Source: CAYTZH01 sp964442285
GTDB lineage: Bacteria > Myxococcota_A > UBA9160 > JAFDET01
Direction: 5' to 3'
DNA: 7,929 bases
Assembly: GCA_964442285.1 (NCBI GenBank)
Contig: CAYTZH010000089.1
Location: 1-7,929, forward strand
Made by a program: the position numbers and the translations under genes
Shown: positions 1-7,500 of the stretch, one piece after another
How positions within the stretch are numbered: the stretch's first letter is position 1
How the letters are laid out: every line of letters begins with the position of its first letter
Notes under the pieces: model-generated
Told to the model about the DNA's origin: nothing
The model's input: only the letters and a program-made list of their open reading frames with translations
Database searches by the model: none

Positions 1-241
1 CGCGGGCCGGGCGCGGCGCTTGCCCGCCCGGCTTGCCCGGTGGGGAGCGACCGAAGGGAGCGAGCCAGGCCGGCCCCCGCCGCCGCTTGGGCCGGGCGGC
101 GCAGCGGACAACCCGTCACACGTCACCTCGAGCCCGCCTCCGGGCCGCTCGTCGCGCGGCTCCGCGCTTCGATCAAAGGGCGCCGGCCGGGCGGGCGGGG
201 GGTCGGTCCGCGTCGACTTGTCGCTACGAACACAAGCGCTG
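1..241. other. GC-rich non-coding stretch
   Basis: I see no gene here. The open frames crossing it are rich in Arg, Pro, Gly and Ala, have no recognisable domain, and run into the complement of the membrane-protein gene. It lies downstream of the putative immunity gene. It contains a short hairpin (GCGCGG / CCGCGC, 154-167) without a T-run, so it is not a convincing terminator. It also contains a 14-nt stretch at 44-57 that matches the reverse complement of the 37-bp repeat found elsewhere in this window at 13 of 14 positions, perhaps a degenerate relative. Confidence 0.6.
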
Positions 242-613
242 CTACACCTGCTCAACTCGCCGACGGGCTAGGAAAACGCCGGCATTGACCAGGATCGGAC
301 TCACAAAGAGCAGCGCTCGCTGGATCGTGTTGACGACAGTTCCGAAGCCAAAGGTGCCACCGTCGTGGTACATCCGCGGTAAACTCATGGCCGCAGCTAC
401 GAGATCCAAAGCAATGAACACGACGGCTGCAGCGAGACCAGCCTTCAGGGACGTGTTCATGACGGCCCCCGCGTAGAGCGCACACCACCAGCCAGAGAGA
501 AGTCCATAGGCAGTCCGCGCATCGCTGCCCGAGAAGACCGCGGACACGAGGGCGTAGGTGGCGATCCACGCGGCGAAATGGACCACCGTCTCCAACAGAA
601 CGCGCCGCTCCAT
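242..613 (-). CDS. Four-helix membrane protein, putative immunity protein for the Rhs toxin
   Basis: This encodes 123 aa that match no family I recognise. Hydrophobic segments at about residues 9-27, 35-52, 58-77 and 97-115 predict four transmembrane helices with short loops. The ends are basic (MERR at the start, RRR near the end), so both termini are probably cytoplasmic. A strong Shine-Dalgarno GGAGGA (624-629) sits 10 nt before the ATG at 613 and supports this start. The gene begins 22 nt after the stop of the Rhs-toxin gene on the same strand and is very likely cotranscribed with it. Known Rhs, CDI and T6SS toxin genes are usually followed directly by a small cognate immunity gene. An inner-membrane protein could block a toxin that attacks cell-wall synthesis in the periplasm. 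The immunity role is inferred from position and topology only. It could instead be an unrelated small membrane protein. G+C is low for this window (66/120 at 301-420), suggesting acquisition together with the toxin. Confidence 0.8.
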   Translation of the reverse strand: MERRVLLETVVHFAAWIATYALVSAVFSGSDARTAYGLLSGWWCALYAGAVMNTSLKAGLAAAVVFIALDLVAAAMSLPRMYHDGGTFGFGTVVNTIQRALLFVSPILVNAGVFLARRRVEQV

Positions 614-635
614 CGACTTCAGTTCCTCCGGTCGG
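614..635 (-). promoter_or_regulatory. Intergenic ribosome-binding site of the putative immunity gene
   Basis: The 22-nt gap between the toxin stop codon (TAG, 636-638) and the next ATG carries GGAGGA at 624-629, 10 nt from the start. There is no room for a separate promoter in the gap, so the second gene is probably translated from the toxin transcript. A promoter inside the toxin gene cannot be excluded. Confidence 0.7.
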
Positions 636-1430
636 CTATCTCTTCCGCGGCCGTATCTGGCCTCCGCCGCCCGGCCGGCCGGGACCTCCCGGCACGACCC
701 TCACTTTGACCTTGCCGTCAGGATCGGCCGCGAGATCCTGGAGAAGCTGGTCGGTCGTGGAGTCCCCGAACTCTCCGCCGCCAACGTCTATGCATCCGGC
801 CGACCCTGGCGTATCGCCTCCATGGAGGAAGAAGTCGTCGCGGCCCTGAAGGTCGGTCCCCGGTGCGGGAGTCATCGGCGCTCGGAAATCACCCCAATCC
901 GCTACTCGGTTGCGAAGCCAGTCATGGAGGGGGCCTGGATCGGAAATGTCGTCCACGTCGATGTCGTAGTCCCCAGGTGGGACAGGCCCTTCCCACGGCT
1001 TGTCCGTGCAGGCTGGGTTGTTCAAGCAACCGTCCCTTCCGGAGGTAGCGGGGATCTCGTAGGGCTCGCGACCGGGTTGCTCAGGATCGACCCGGAGCGT
1101 TCCCTTAGAGATGTTGAACTCGAGCGACGTGAGCCCGAGCGGATCAATGAACCACAGCGGATTGTTGGCCGCGTAGGTGAAGACGTTCGCTTCTCTTGCC
1201 TGCCCGATGGGATCCGCGCTGATGTAGCGGCCTGTCGACGGGTCATAGTACCGGTGCAGGTTGTAAAGAAACCGGCCATACGACTCCTCGGCCGTACCTT
1301 CCCGATTTCCCCTGTGCGGTTCAGCGCTTAGCATCGCGTCGGCCTGGTGCCCCCGCCCGATTCCTACTTTTTCGCCTATACGCGGTTTCCGGTTTAGCAG
1401 CCCCGGAGTCCGCGCGCAGGGCGGCTGCAA
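636..1430 (-). CDS. Orphan Rhs C-terminal toxin: Rhs core tail plus Tlde1/DUF2778 L,D-transpeptidase-like domain
   Basis: Residue numbers assume the longest reading (264 aa from 1430). Residues 51-100 are the very end of an Rhs repeat-associated core: YNLHRYYDPSTGRYI, then ADPIG, NNPLWFIDPLGL. The last motif is the conserved boundary before the variable toxin. Residues 101-246 resemble DUF2778/Tlde1: PATSGR, PWEGPVPPGDYDID, WGDFRAPMTPAPGTD, then HGGDTPGSAGC. His203 and Cys213 are the expected catalytic pair of the L,D-transpeptidase fold. Known Tlde1 effectors act in the periplasm, cutting peptidoglycan tetrapeptide stems or exchanging D-amino acids. The toxin domain looks intact, but the core is about 50 residues where a full Rhs shell needs over 1,000. 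This is therefore a displaced 3' fragment rather than a deliverable effector. Residues 1 to about 45 have no Rhs character and derive from the flanking non-coding tail. ATG 1334 is an alternative start, and neither start has a good ribosome-binding site. The last 20 residues are Gly/Pro/Arg-rich. Confidence 0.8.
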   Translation of the reverse strand: MQPPCARTPGLLNRKPRIGEKVGIGRGHQADAMLSAEPHRGNREGTAEESYGRFLYNLHRYYDPSTGRYISADPIGQAREANVFTYAANNPLWFIDPLGLTSLEFNISKGTLRVDPEQPGREPYEIPATSGRDGCLNNPACTDKPWEGPVPPGDYDIDVDDISDPGPLHDWLRNRVADWGDFRAPMTPAPGTDLQGRDDFFLHGGDTPGSAGCIDVGGGEFGDSTTDQLLQDLAADPDGKVKVRVVPGGPGRPGGGGQIRPRKR

Positions 1431-1480
1431 GAGGCGGCTAAAGGAAGGCAGAGGGGCCGCAGGGAGGGGCGCGAGTGCGC
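1335..1480. other. Non-coding junction between recombinase remnant and Rhs fragment
   Basis: The stretch between the recombinase stop and the first Rhs-like residues has no convincing coding content. It may be the downstream end of the element that carried the recombinase. It contains an imperfect inverted repeat, TTTAGCAGCC (1393-1402) and GGCGGCTAAA (1433-1442), pairing at 9 of 10 positions. A competing arm pair is GCAGCC (1397-1402) with GGCTGC (1423-1428). The longest reading of the Rhs ORF starts inside this hairpin, another reason to doubt that start. Confidence 0.5.
1393..1442. repeat. Imperfect inverted repeat downstream of the recombinase
   Basis: Arms TTTAGCAGCC and GGCGGCTAAA are separated by 30 nt and can fold into a stem with one mismatch. 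The arms nearly resemble the conserved 7-mers of integron attC sites but miss the consensus: GTTTAGC has T where GTTRRRY needs a purine. It is better read as a structured end of a mobile element or a chance foldback. No T-run follows on either strand, so it is not a typical intrinsic terminator. Confidence 0.4.
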
Positions 1481-2185
1481 TCAGGCGGCGGAGCTGTCGC
1501 GGTCGGCCGGGTGCGTGAGGGCGTGCACGGCCTTGAGCTTCTGGATCGAGACCTGGGTGTAGATCTCGGTGGTCGAGAGCTGGGCGTGGCCGAGGATCGC
1601 CTGGATGTGGCGGATGTCGGCGCCGGCGTCGAGCATGAGCGTCGCCATCGTGTGTCGGAAGAGGTGGCAGGCGCCGGGCTTCTCGACGCCCGAGGCCTCG
1701 ATGTACTTCTTCACCAGGTCGGTGAGGCGGTTCTTCGCGAAGGGCTCTCCGTACTCGTGCACGAAGAGCCAGCCTTCGTCGGGCTCGACGACGAGGCCGG
1801 GGCGCACCTCTTCGACGTAGCGGTCGATCCAGTGCCCGGCGCGCTTGCCGAGCGGCACCATGCGGTCCTTCTGGCCCTTGCCCTGGCGCACCATGAGCGT
1901 GCCGTTGCGGGTGTCGACGTCGTAGAGGCGGAGGTGCGCGAGCTCGCTGCGCCGGATGCCCGTGGAGTAGAGCGTCTCGAGGATGGCGCGGTCGCGCACG
2001 CCGAGGTCTCCGTGGAGCGCCGTCTGCGCGAGGATGCGCTCGACCTCTTCGGCGGTGAGGATGTGCTTGGGGAGCCTTCGGTGGACGCGGGGCAGCTCCA
2101 TCTCGCTCGCGGGGTTGGACAGGATGTAGTTCTCGCGCGCGAGCCAGGCGAAGAAGGCTTTGACGGGGAGGAGCCGCCGCTTGAA
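1481..2185 (-). pseudogene. Tyrosine recombinase/integrase (XerC-like), N-terminally truncated
   Basis: About 234 residues of a phage-integrase-family tyrosine recombinase. The catalytic domain is complete: Arg in TGIRRSEL, Lys in QGKGQKDRMVP, the HLFRH box (His-x-x-Arg), His in LGHAQLSTTEIYTQV, and the nucleophile Tyr at 1559-1561. The order NPASEMELPR, then RLPKHILT, then THPA near the end resembles the XerC-type integrases that accompany IS91-family elements. That is recalled family knowledge, not a search. Those proteins have about 100 more N-terminal residues forming the SAM-like core-binding domain. Here recognisable sequence starts at about 2185, directly against a 37-bp repeat. The open frame continues upstream to an ATG at 2512, but through repeat and unrelated sequence. 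There is no ATG, GTG or TTG close to the homology start. It is probably inactive. No transposase is present in the window. Confidence 0.75.
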
Positions 2186-2189
2186 TCCC

Positions 2190-2226
2190 CCGCCTACGGT
2201 CGCTCTAGCCTGAGATCCCCCGGGGA
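2190..2226. repeat. 37-bp repeat, copy A
   Basis: It matches copy B (7803-7839) at 35 of 37 positions in the same orientation. The shared core is CCGCCTACGGTCGCTC followed by CTGAGATCCCCCGGGGA. The right end contains a small palindrome around TCCCCCGGGGA, and copy A extends it to ATCCCC-C-GGGGAT. It abuts the point where the recombinase loses its N-terminal domain. It looks like a dispersed intergenic repeat or the footprint of a mobile-element end. Confidence 0.8.
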
Positions 2227-2584
2227 TTGGACATAACGGGAGGTTACCGGACCTCGAAAGACCCCTTCTTCGGACTATCCGCGGTGGACGGGGCCGAGAT
2301 CGGCGACGCCCGCTAGCGCGCCTTCTCGGCACACAGGGCTCGCTGGCGCGCCCCGCCGGGCGCGGCCATGACGAGAAGCAGCGCCAGCGAAGTACTCCAC
2401 AGCCTGAGCCGATCGAACATGCAGGATCCCCATGCGTCGCTTCGAGCCAGTGAGTGACTCGCGTTGCACTACCCGACCAGCCCACGATGCGAATGTCAAG
2501 CCATCCCTCCAACCTTCGCGACCCGACATGCCTGCGGCCAAAGCCGCCCGACCCCGTGGGACGGATGACCCCGCGGCTTCGGGC
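2227..2584. other. Intergenic junction zone downstream of the operon
   Basis: This stretch separates the HEAT-protein stop from repeat copy A. It holds one short signal-peptide ORF (2313-2420). It has a 10-bp perfect inverted repeat, TCGCTGGCGC (2340-2349) and GCGCCAGCGA (2381-2390). It has a nearby direct repeat, CGCTAGCGCGCC (2311-2322) and CGCTGGCGCGCC (2341-2352), and a small hairpin GCGGC-CAAA-GCCGC at 2534-2547. The last could aid transcript termination after the operon, but no T-run follows. I see no other gene. Confidence 0.5.
2313..2420 (-). CDS. Short signal-peptide ORF, small secreted peptide or gene remnant
   Basis: A 35-codon ORF beginning MFDRLRLW, then a hydrophobic run STSLALLLVMAAP, then GGARQ, and ending CAEKAR before TAG. 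The layout (basic start, hydrophobic core, small residues) is that of a Sec signal peptide with a cleavage site near GGA-R. A GGGG stretch lies about 7 nt before the ATG, a weak ribosome-binding site. After the stop no frame continues convincingly, and repeat copy A lies about 90 nt further. It may be the 5' stub of a third gene of the neighbouring operon, broken by rearrangement, or a chance ORF. The gap from the HEAT-protein gene is 164 nt. Confidence 0.3.
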   Translation of the reverse strand: MFDRLRLWSTSLALLLVMAAPGGARQRALCAEKAR

Positions 2585-4516
2585 TCACATCTCGCGCAGC
2601 ATGAACGCGAGCTCCCGCTCCTGGTCGTCGCGGATGCCGCGCTCGATCAGCGCATCGAGCAGGGCATCCGTGTCGGCGCGGTGGCTCGCGCGGCCCTTGC
2701 GCACGAGGTCGAGGATCGGCCGAACGCTCGGCTCGGCCACCAGCCCGAGCGCCGTGTTGAGGGTCAGCGCTCGATAGGTCTCCTCGTGCAGCGGTGCGGC
2801 GCGGACCGCGGTGCGCTGGACGCCACGGTCCTCGTCGGCGAGGAGGCCCAGCAGCGCGTCGGGTGGCCGGCTGGCGACGCGACCCAGCGCGTGGGCCACG
2901 CGGCTCCGCACCTCGCGGCTCGGATGCTCCGCCAGGTCGGCCAGGACGCCCATGTTGCTCTCGTCTCGCGTGTTCGCGACCGCCGTGACCATGTGCGCGA
3001 GCTCGACCGGGTCCCGCGTCGCGCGCAGATCGCGGGCGAGCTCGGCGCCGTAGGCCGCGGCCAGGGCGCGCGCGTCGTCGTCGCCGCTGCGGAGGCCGCG
3101 GATCACCGCACCGAGCGCGTACGCGGTCGTGAGGCGAGCCTCCACGTCGTCGCGGCCGCGCAGCTCGTGGTAGTGGTGCGCGACCATCTCTGCGGTCTCG
3201 CGGGTCGGATGGTCGAGCAGGCCGACGCGCTGGTAGAGCCGACGGTCCTCCGCATCGCCGCTCACCAGCAGGCTCCCGTCGCCGAGCGCGGCGCGCATGG
3301 CGGTCTGCGCCTGCGCATGGCCGGAACTCGCGAGCAGATCCATCACGAGGGCACGCAACGCAGGCGTGGCTCCCGGGCTGCGGTAGATCGCGAGCAGCTC
3401 GCGGCTCGCGTCGGGGCGCTTCTCGAGCAGCCCGGTGGCGCGCCAGAGGAAGCGCTCCATGTCGGAGAGGTGCCCGCCGCTGCCGTAGGTCCGGAGCATG
3501 GAGGTCAGGGTCTCGGCGTCGAGTCCGTCGATCCGCTGGTCGAGCAGGCGCGCGTCGGTCGCGGCGCTCACGAACATCTGGTCGGTCGCACGCCGGATGG
3601 GCTTCGCCAGCCCGGAGGGAGCGACGGCCTCCTCCCGCAGCCACTCGAAGCGGAACGAGGTGTTGGAGGAGAGGACGGGGACGCCCGAGCGCGAGCGGAC
3701 ATCGAGCTGCTCCTCGCCCGCGACCCGGGCAAGCCGGCCCGAGCGCGCGATCACTGCCGAGGCGCTGCCGGCGACGGACACGACCGGCGGCTCTCGGAGC
3801 CCGCTCGCGGCGCGGACGTCCTCGAGCGCCTCCGTGCTGCGCTCGAGGCGCAGACGCTCGTCCGGTCCGTCTCCGGAGCGGACCACGTAGCCCTGGCGTG
3901 CGGTGCCCTGGAGCCCCGCTTCCTCGACGCGGTAGGTGGCGCCGGCAGAGAGGTCCACTCCGGGGAGCGCGAACTGCATGCGCAGCCACAAGGCCTGGAG
4001 GACGCCCTGTGTCACCTCGTCTGCACCAGCGGGTGCGTAGAGCGCGCTCGTCAGGCCGCGCGGGCTCACGTCGGCACCGAGCCGCGCGCCCGTCAGCGCG
4101 GTGGTGCAATCGATGGCGCTCGCCCAGGCCGCGACACCGGCGATCTCCCAGGAAGCGCGCTCGCAGGCGAGGACCTCGAAGGTCACGCGGGTGGTGCCGG
4201 ACGCCTCTCCGCTGCCGTCTCCGGTCACGGCGACGAGCCCGTCGAGCGACAGCACCGAGCGCAGCGTCTCCCCGGAAGCGTTGCCCGGCCCGCCGGTCGC
4301 GACCAGCCGTCCTTCGTCGCGGTTCTCGAAGTGGACGCGGTAGACCTGTCGGCGTGCCTCGGGCCAGTGGATCGACTCGGGCGTGTCCAGGAGCGCCGCC
4401 GCAGCGGGCTCGGCCGGTCGCTCCCAGCTCGCGCGCATCGCGACCCCGGCCGAGAGCGCGACCAGCACGCCGATCGCGATCGCGACGGCCGAGACCTTCG
4501 TACGGGTGCAGCACAT
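2585..4516 (-). CDS. Membrane-anchored or secreted HEAT-repeat protein with a lipid-transfer-protein-like N-terminal half
   Basis: This encodes 643 aa. Residues 8-26 form one hydrophobic segment after a basic TRTK start: an uncleaved anchor or a signal peptide, placing the rest outside the inner membrane. Residues 56-300 alternate polar and hydrophobic residues, suggesting beta-sheet (QVYRVHFENRDEG, TRVTFEVLACERASWEI). Residues 145-186 read as a strand, a GLTSALYAP turn, and a helix TQGVLQALWLRMQF. Residues 330-640 are helical repeats with clear HEAT units: NMGVLADLAEHPSREVRSRV, then DALLGLLADEDRGVQRTAV. A beta N-sheet followed by a helical solenoid is the order seen in vitellogenin/MTP lipid transfer proteins. 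I infer a fold resemblance, not proven homology. Its ATG lies 1 nt after the upstream stop, so expression is likely translationally coupled and the products may act together. Cys118 and Cys137 could form a disulfide. Exact function unknown. Confidence 0.85.
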   Translation of the reverse strand: MCCTRTKVSAVAIAIGVLVALSAGVAMRASWERPAEPAAAALLDTPESIHWPEARRQVYRVHFENRDEGRLVATGGPGNASGETLRSVLSLDGLVAVTGDGSGEASGTTRVTFEVLACERASWEIAGVAAWASAIDCTTALTGARLGADVSPRGLTSALYAPAGADEVTQGVLQALWLRMQFALPGVDLSAGATYRVEEAGLQGTARQGYVVRSGDGPDERLRLERSTEALEDVRAASGLREPPVVSVAGSASAVIARSGRLARVAGEEQLDVRSRSGVPVLSSNTSFRFEWLREEAVAPSGLAKPIRRATDQMFVSAATDARLLDQRIDGLDAETLTSMLRTYGSGGHLSDMERFLWRATGLLEKRPDASRELLAIYRSPGATPALRALVMDLLASSGHAQAQTAMRAALGDGSLLVSGDAEDRRLYQRVGLLDHPTRETAEMVAHHYHELRGRDDVEARLTTAYALGAVIRGLRSGDDDARALAAAYGAELARDLRATRDPVELAHMVTAVANTRDESNMGVLADLAEHPSREVRSRVAHALGRVASRPPDALLGLLADEDRGVQRTAVRAAPLHEETYRALTLNTALGLVAEPSVRPILDLVRKGRASHRADTDALLDALIERGIRDDQERELAFMLREM

Positions 4517-4520
4517 GCTA
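4514..4520 (-). promoter_or_regulatory. Stop-start junction of the two-gene operon
   Basis: The minus strand reads TAG, one base, then ATG. With a single nucleotide between the genes, ribosomes ending the 1036-aa gene can restart on the HEAT-protein gene. No promoter fits between them. This is the strongest direct evidence that the two genes form one transcript. Confidence 0.85.
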
Positions 4521-7500
4521 GTCGGCCTCCGCGAGGATCAGGTCGAGCACGGAGATCTGGTACTGATCCTCGAAGAGCGTGTGGTCCATCGAGAAGCCGT
4601 TCCAGCGGACGAGGGGCAACTCGGCCTTGAGGCCCCTCCTCCGGCCGAGCTTGGCGAAGAGGCGGATCGAGCCGCTCAGCGTGGTGAGCTCCGCGGAGGT
4701 CCCCATCCCGGCGTAGAAGGTCATGTCGAGCGGATCCCGGTCGACCGCGAGCCCCATGTCGAGGTCGGCTCCGACCTGGGCGTCGACGATCGTGACCGCG
4801 CCACGCACGCCGACGGAGGCGATCACGCCGTCGATGGCCGCCTCGGCGAAGCCCTCCACCCGGACGTAGGGGCCGAGATTCCCCTCGAGTCGCAGCTCGG
4901 GGCAGAGATCGAAGTCCTCCGCGCGCCGCGCCCAGGTATTGAACTTGTCGGCGTAGGCCTGTGCTCGCAGTTGCGCGTCCTCGTCCAGGACTGCGTGCGC
5001 CCAGTCGGGAACGGGATCACTCGGAGGGCCCTCGTGCCACCAATTCGGGTCGATCGTGTGCGTTCCGGAGTCGGCGGAGTCGTAGTCCTCGTCGTAGTGG
5101 TCGAAGAAGCTGTCCTTCACCGAGATGCGCACACCCACCTTCCCGGCGATTCCGGCGCCGACCGTGATCGGGACCACGCCGATCACGACCGGGATGGGGG
5201 GAGTCCGAGGCCCCTCGACGTCGAGGCCGGGACCTTCCTGGGCGAAGTGGATCGCCGTGGTCTCCCCGTGGCTCGCACCATCCCGCTGGAGCCCCTCGAA
5301 GAAGGAGCTGCCGAGGTACTCCACGCCAAGGCGCACGCTCGGCGTGTCGGTGCGCACCCAGCCCTGGAACTCGAGCAGCTCGACGGGCTGCTTCAGGACC
5401 TTCGCGACGGCGCGGAGGTCGCCGCCCGCCATGACGTCGAAGGCGCAGACGTCCTCCGCGACCTTCGTGTCGTAGCCGAAGGTGTACCCCATCTCGAGGC
5501 CGAAGTAGTCGTTGCCCGCGTCCTGCGACCAGCTCTTCAGCGCACCGGGGCGTTGCAGCTCTCCCGTGTCCGGATCGACCAGCTGCTCGATCGATGCCAC
5601 GGCCTTCTTCGCCCGCTGGATGGCCCGGAGCGTCGTCACCATGCGGGTCAGCTCGGCGAGCTTGTCGTGATAGGCGGGCTTGCGATCGAGACACGAGGCC
5701 GTACGCGCCTGGACGAAGCGCAGGCCGGCCGGGGTCATCGTCGTGGGGACCGTGAAGACGCAGCCGGCGGCGATCTCGTGGATCTCTTCCACGACCGCGT
5801 GCAGGTTCGGATGCGCAGTGGCAGTCGTCTGTCTCCCGTTCTCGCCGAGGGCGCGGCGGATGTCGTGATCCGCTTCGAGGATCGCGCGCTCCTCGCCGAG
5901 GTTGTCGTCGAAGGGGTAGGGCAGCAGCGCGATGCACTCGTCGTACTTGGCCTGCTGCTCCTCGACCGCGTGCGGGATGGCTTCGCCCAGGAACTCGGCC
6001 GGCGAGAAGTCGCAGGGCGTCGGCTTGCGGTCCAGGCAGCCGGCCTGCTTGGCTTCCGCGTAGACCGCGATCAGCTCGTCGAGCACGCGGGCGCGTGCGG
6101 CGCTCTCGGCCGACAGGGAGCGGTAGGGCTCGGGCTCGGGCGGTGTGAGCTCGAGCGTCGGGACCGCCCCCTGGCCGACCCCGCCGCCGCTCCCGGCGGC
6201 CACGATTGCGCTGCCGCCGCAGCAGGTGCCGCCGGGCAGCGCCGCGACGGCGTGGTCGAGCGTGGACGCGCCCGTGTCCAGGCGGGCGCTCAGATCGAGC
6301 TCCTCTTCGTCGATCAAGGTCTGGATGTCCCAGCCGCTGCCCTCGAAGTGCACGTCGAGCTCGGCCCACTCCCGGACGAGCTTGTCCTTCTTGCGCTGCA
6401 GCTCGTACAGCTCGTCGAGCTCGGCCGCGAACATGCGGGACATCACCTTGCCCTCGGAGAACTCGGTCGGCACGGCGCCCGTGATGCGGGTCCTCTCGTT
6501 CTGGTCGCCGCGATCGAGGTACGCGGCCTCGAGGCCGTCCCCGCCGTCTTCGCCGGGCGCGTGGTAGCCGAGCTCCGGGCTGCCACCCCCGCCGCCCGTG
6601 TCCAGCTCCCACGTGGGGTCCTCCACCACGGTCGGCGGTCTGCGCTCGACCGTCATGTTGTTCCAGTACTCCTCGTACCAGGCCATGTCCTTCGTGACGC
6701 GCTTGTCCCTCGCGTTGCGCACGGCGGTGACGATCCACTTGCCGGCACCGGATTCGTACAGATCGAGCGCGCGGTGCAGGCTGGGCGAACCGGTCACCGC
6801 CGACTGTCCCGGGCGCCGGGGTCGCTTCGGGAGGACGACGAAGGCGTTGCGCGGAACGAAGCGCTCGGACGGCAGGACCTGGTTGCCTTCGGCGTCGCGG
6901 AAGCCCGTTCCGTCGAGATGCTCCTTGCCGATCGCGGCGTACCCGTTCCCCGTGAACGCCAGCTCGAGGGCGCGCACGGGATCGTGGCGGTCGGCGCCTA
7001 GCGCGTACCAGAAGTACCCGAGCTCGGAGTAGGACTGCCATGCGTACTCCTGGCACGAGTCGAAGGAGAGGTGCTGCCCCCAGTACGGCCGGGGGTCAAC
7101 GGCGGTGATGTGGGTGGCGACACCGGGACCGACCACACGGCCGTCCTCGAACAGGCTGGGTCCGTACGCGAACGAGTTCGCGGGCGACGTGAGCTCACCG
7201 GCGAAGTACATGCCGTTGCCGCTCGCCGGCGGGAGGTGGAAGGCGGAGTCGACCACGCCGGAGGGTGCGAGGCTCTTCGCGAAGATCGAGGGACCGGAGC
7301 TGTAGCGCTCGAGCTCGGAGCGGAAGAGCGTGGCGCAGGTCCAGTCCTCGTTCGTGCCCTGGAGGAGGCCGCAGGCGGGTCCATCCGGGTCGTCGAGCTC
7401 GCCCGCGAGGTAGCCGGGCTGCTGGCACTGCTCGAGCGTGGGGACGGGACAGCCGGCTGCCACCTCCGGCGATGGAATCTCGAACACGGGGTCGAGGGCG

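Noticed and set aside
41..57. Third full copy of the 37-bp repeat
   Set aside because: Only 13 of 14 positions match and similarity stops there, so it is too short to call a copy.
1335..1480. Integron attC site and gene-cassette array
   Set aside because: The arms of the inverted repeat do not meet the 7-mer consensus, the recombinase lacks any visible integron-integrase-specific insertion, and there is only one such site.
2186..2512. Reading the recombinase as a full-length 343-aa protein from ATG 2512
   Set aside because: The first roughly 110 residues pass through the repeat and through sequence overlapping the signal-peptide ORF, and show none of the helical core-binding domain expected in this family.
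2534..2547. Intrinsic terminator for the operon
   Set aside because: The GCGGC/GCCGC stem is short and no T-run follows on the minus strand, so I mention it only as a possible weak structure.
2432..7001. Very long open frames on the plus strand across the operon
   Set aside because: They are antisense to two genes with clear signal or anchor segments, HEAT repeats and a coupled stop-start junction. Their own translations are Arg/Asp/Glu/Val-rich without domains, as expected from high-GC codon bias.
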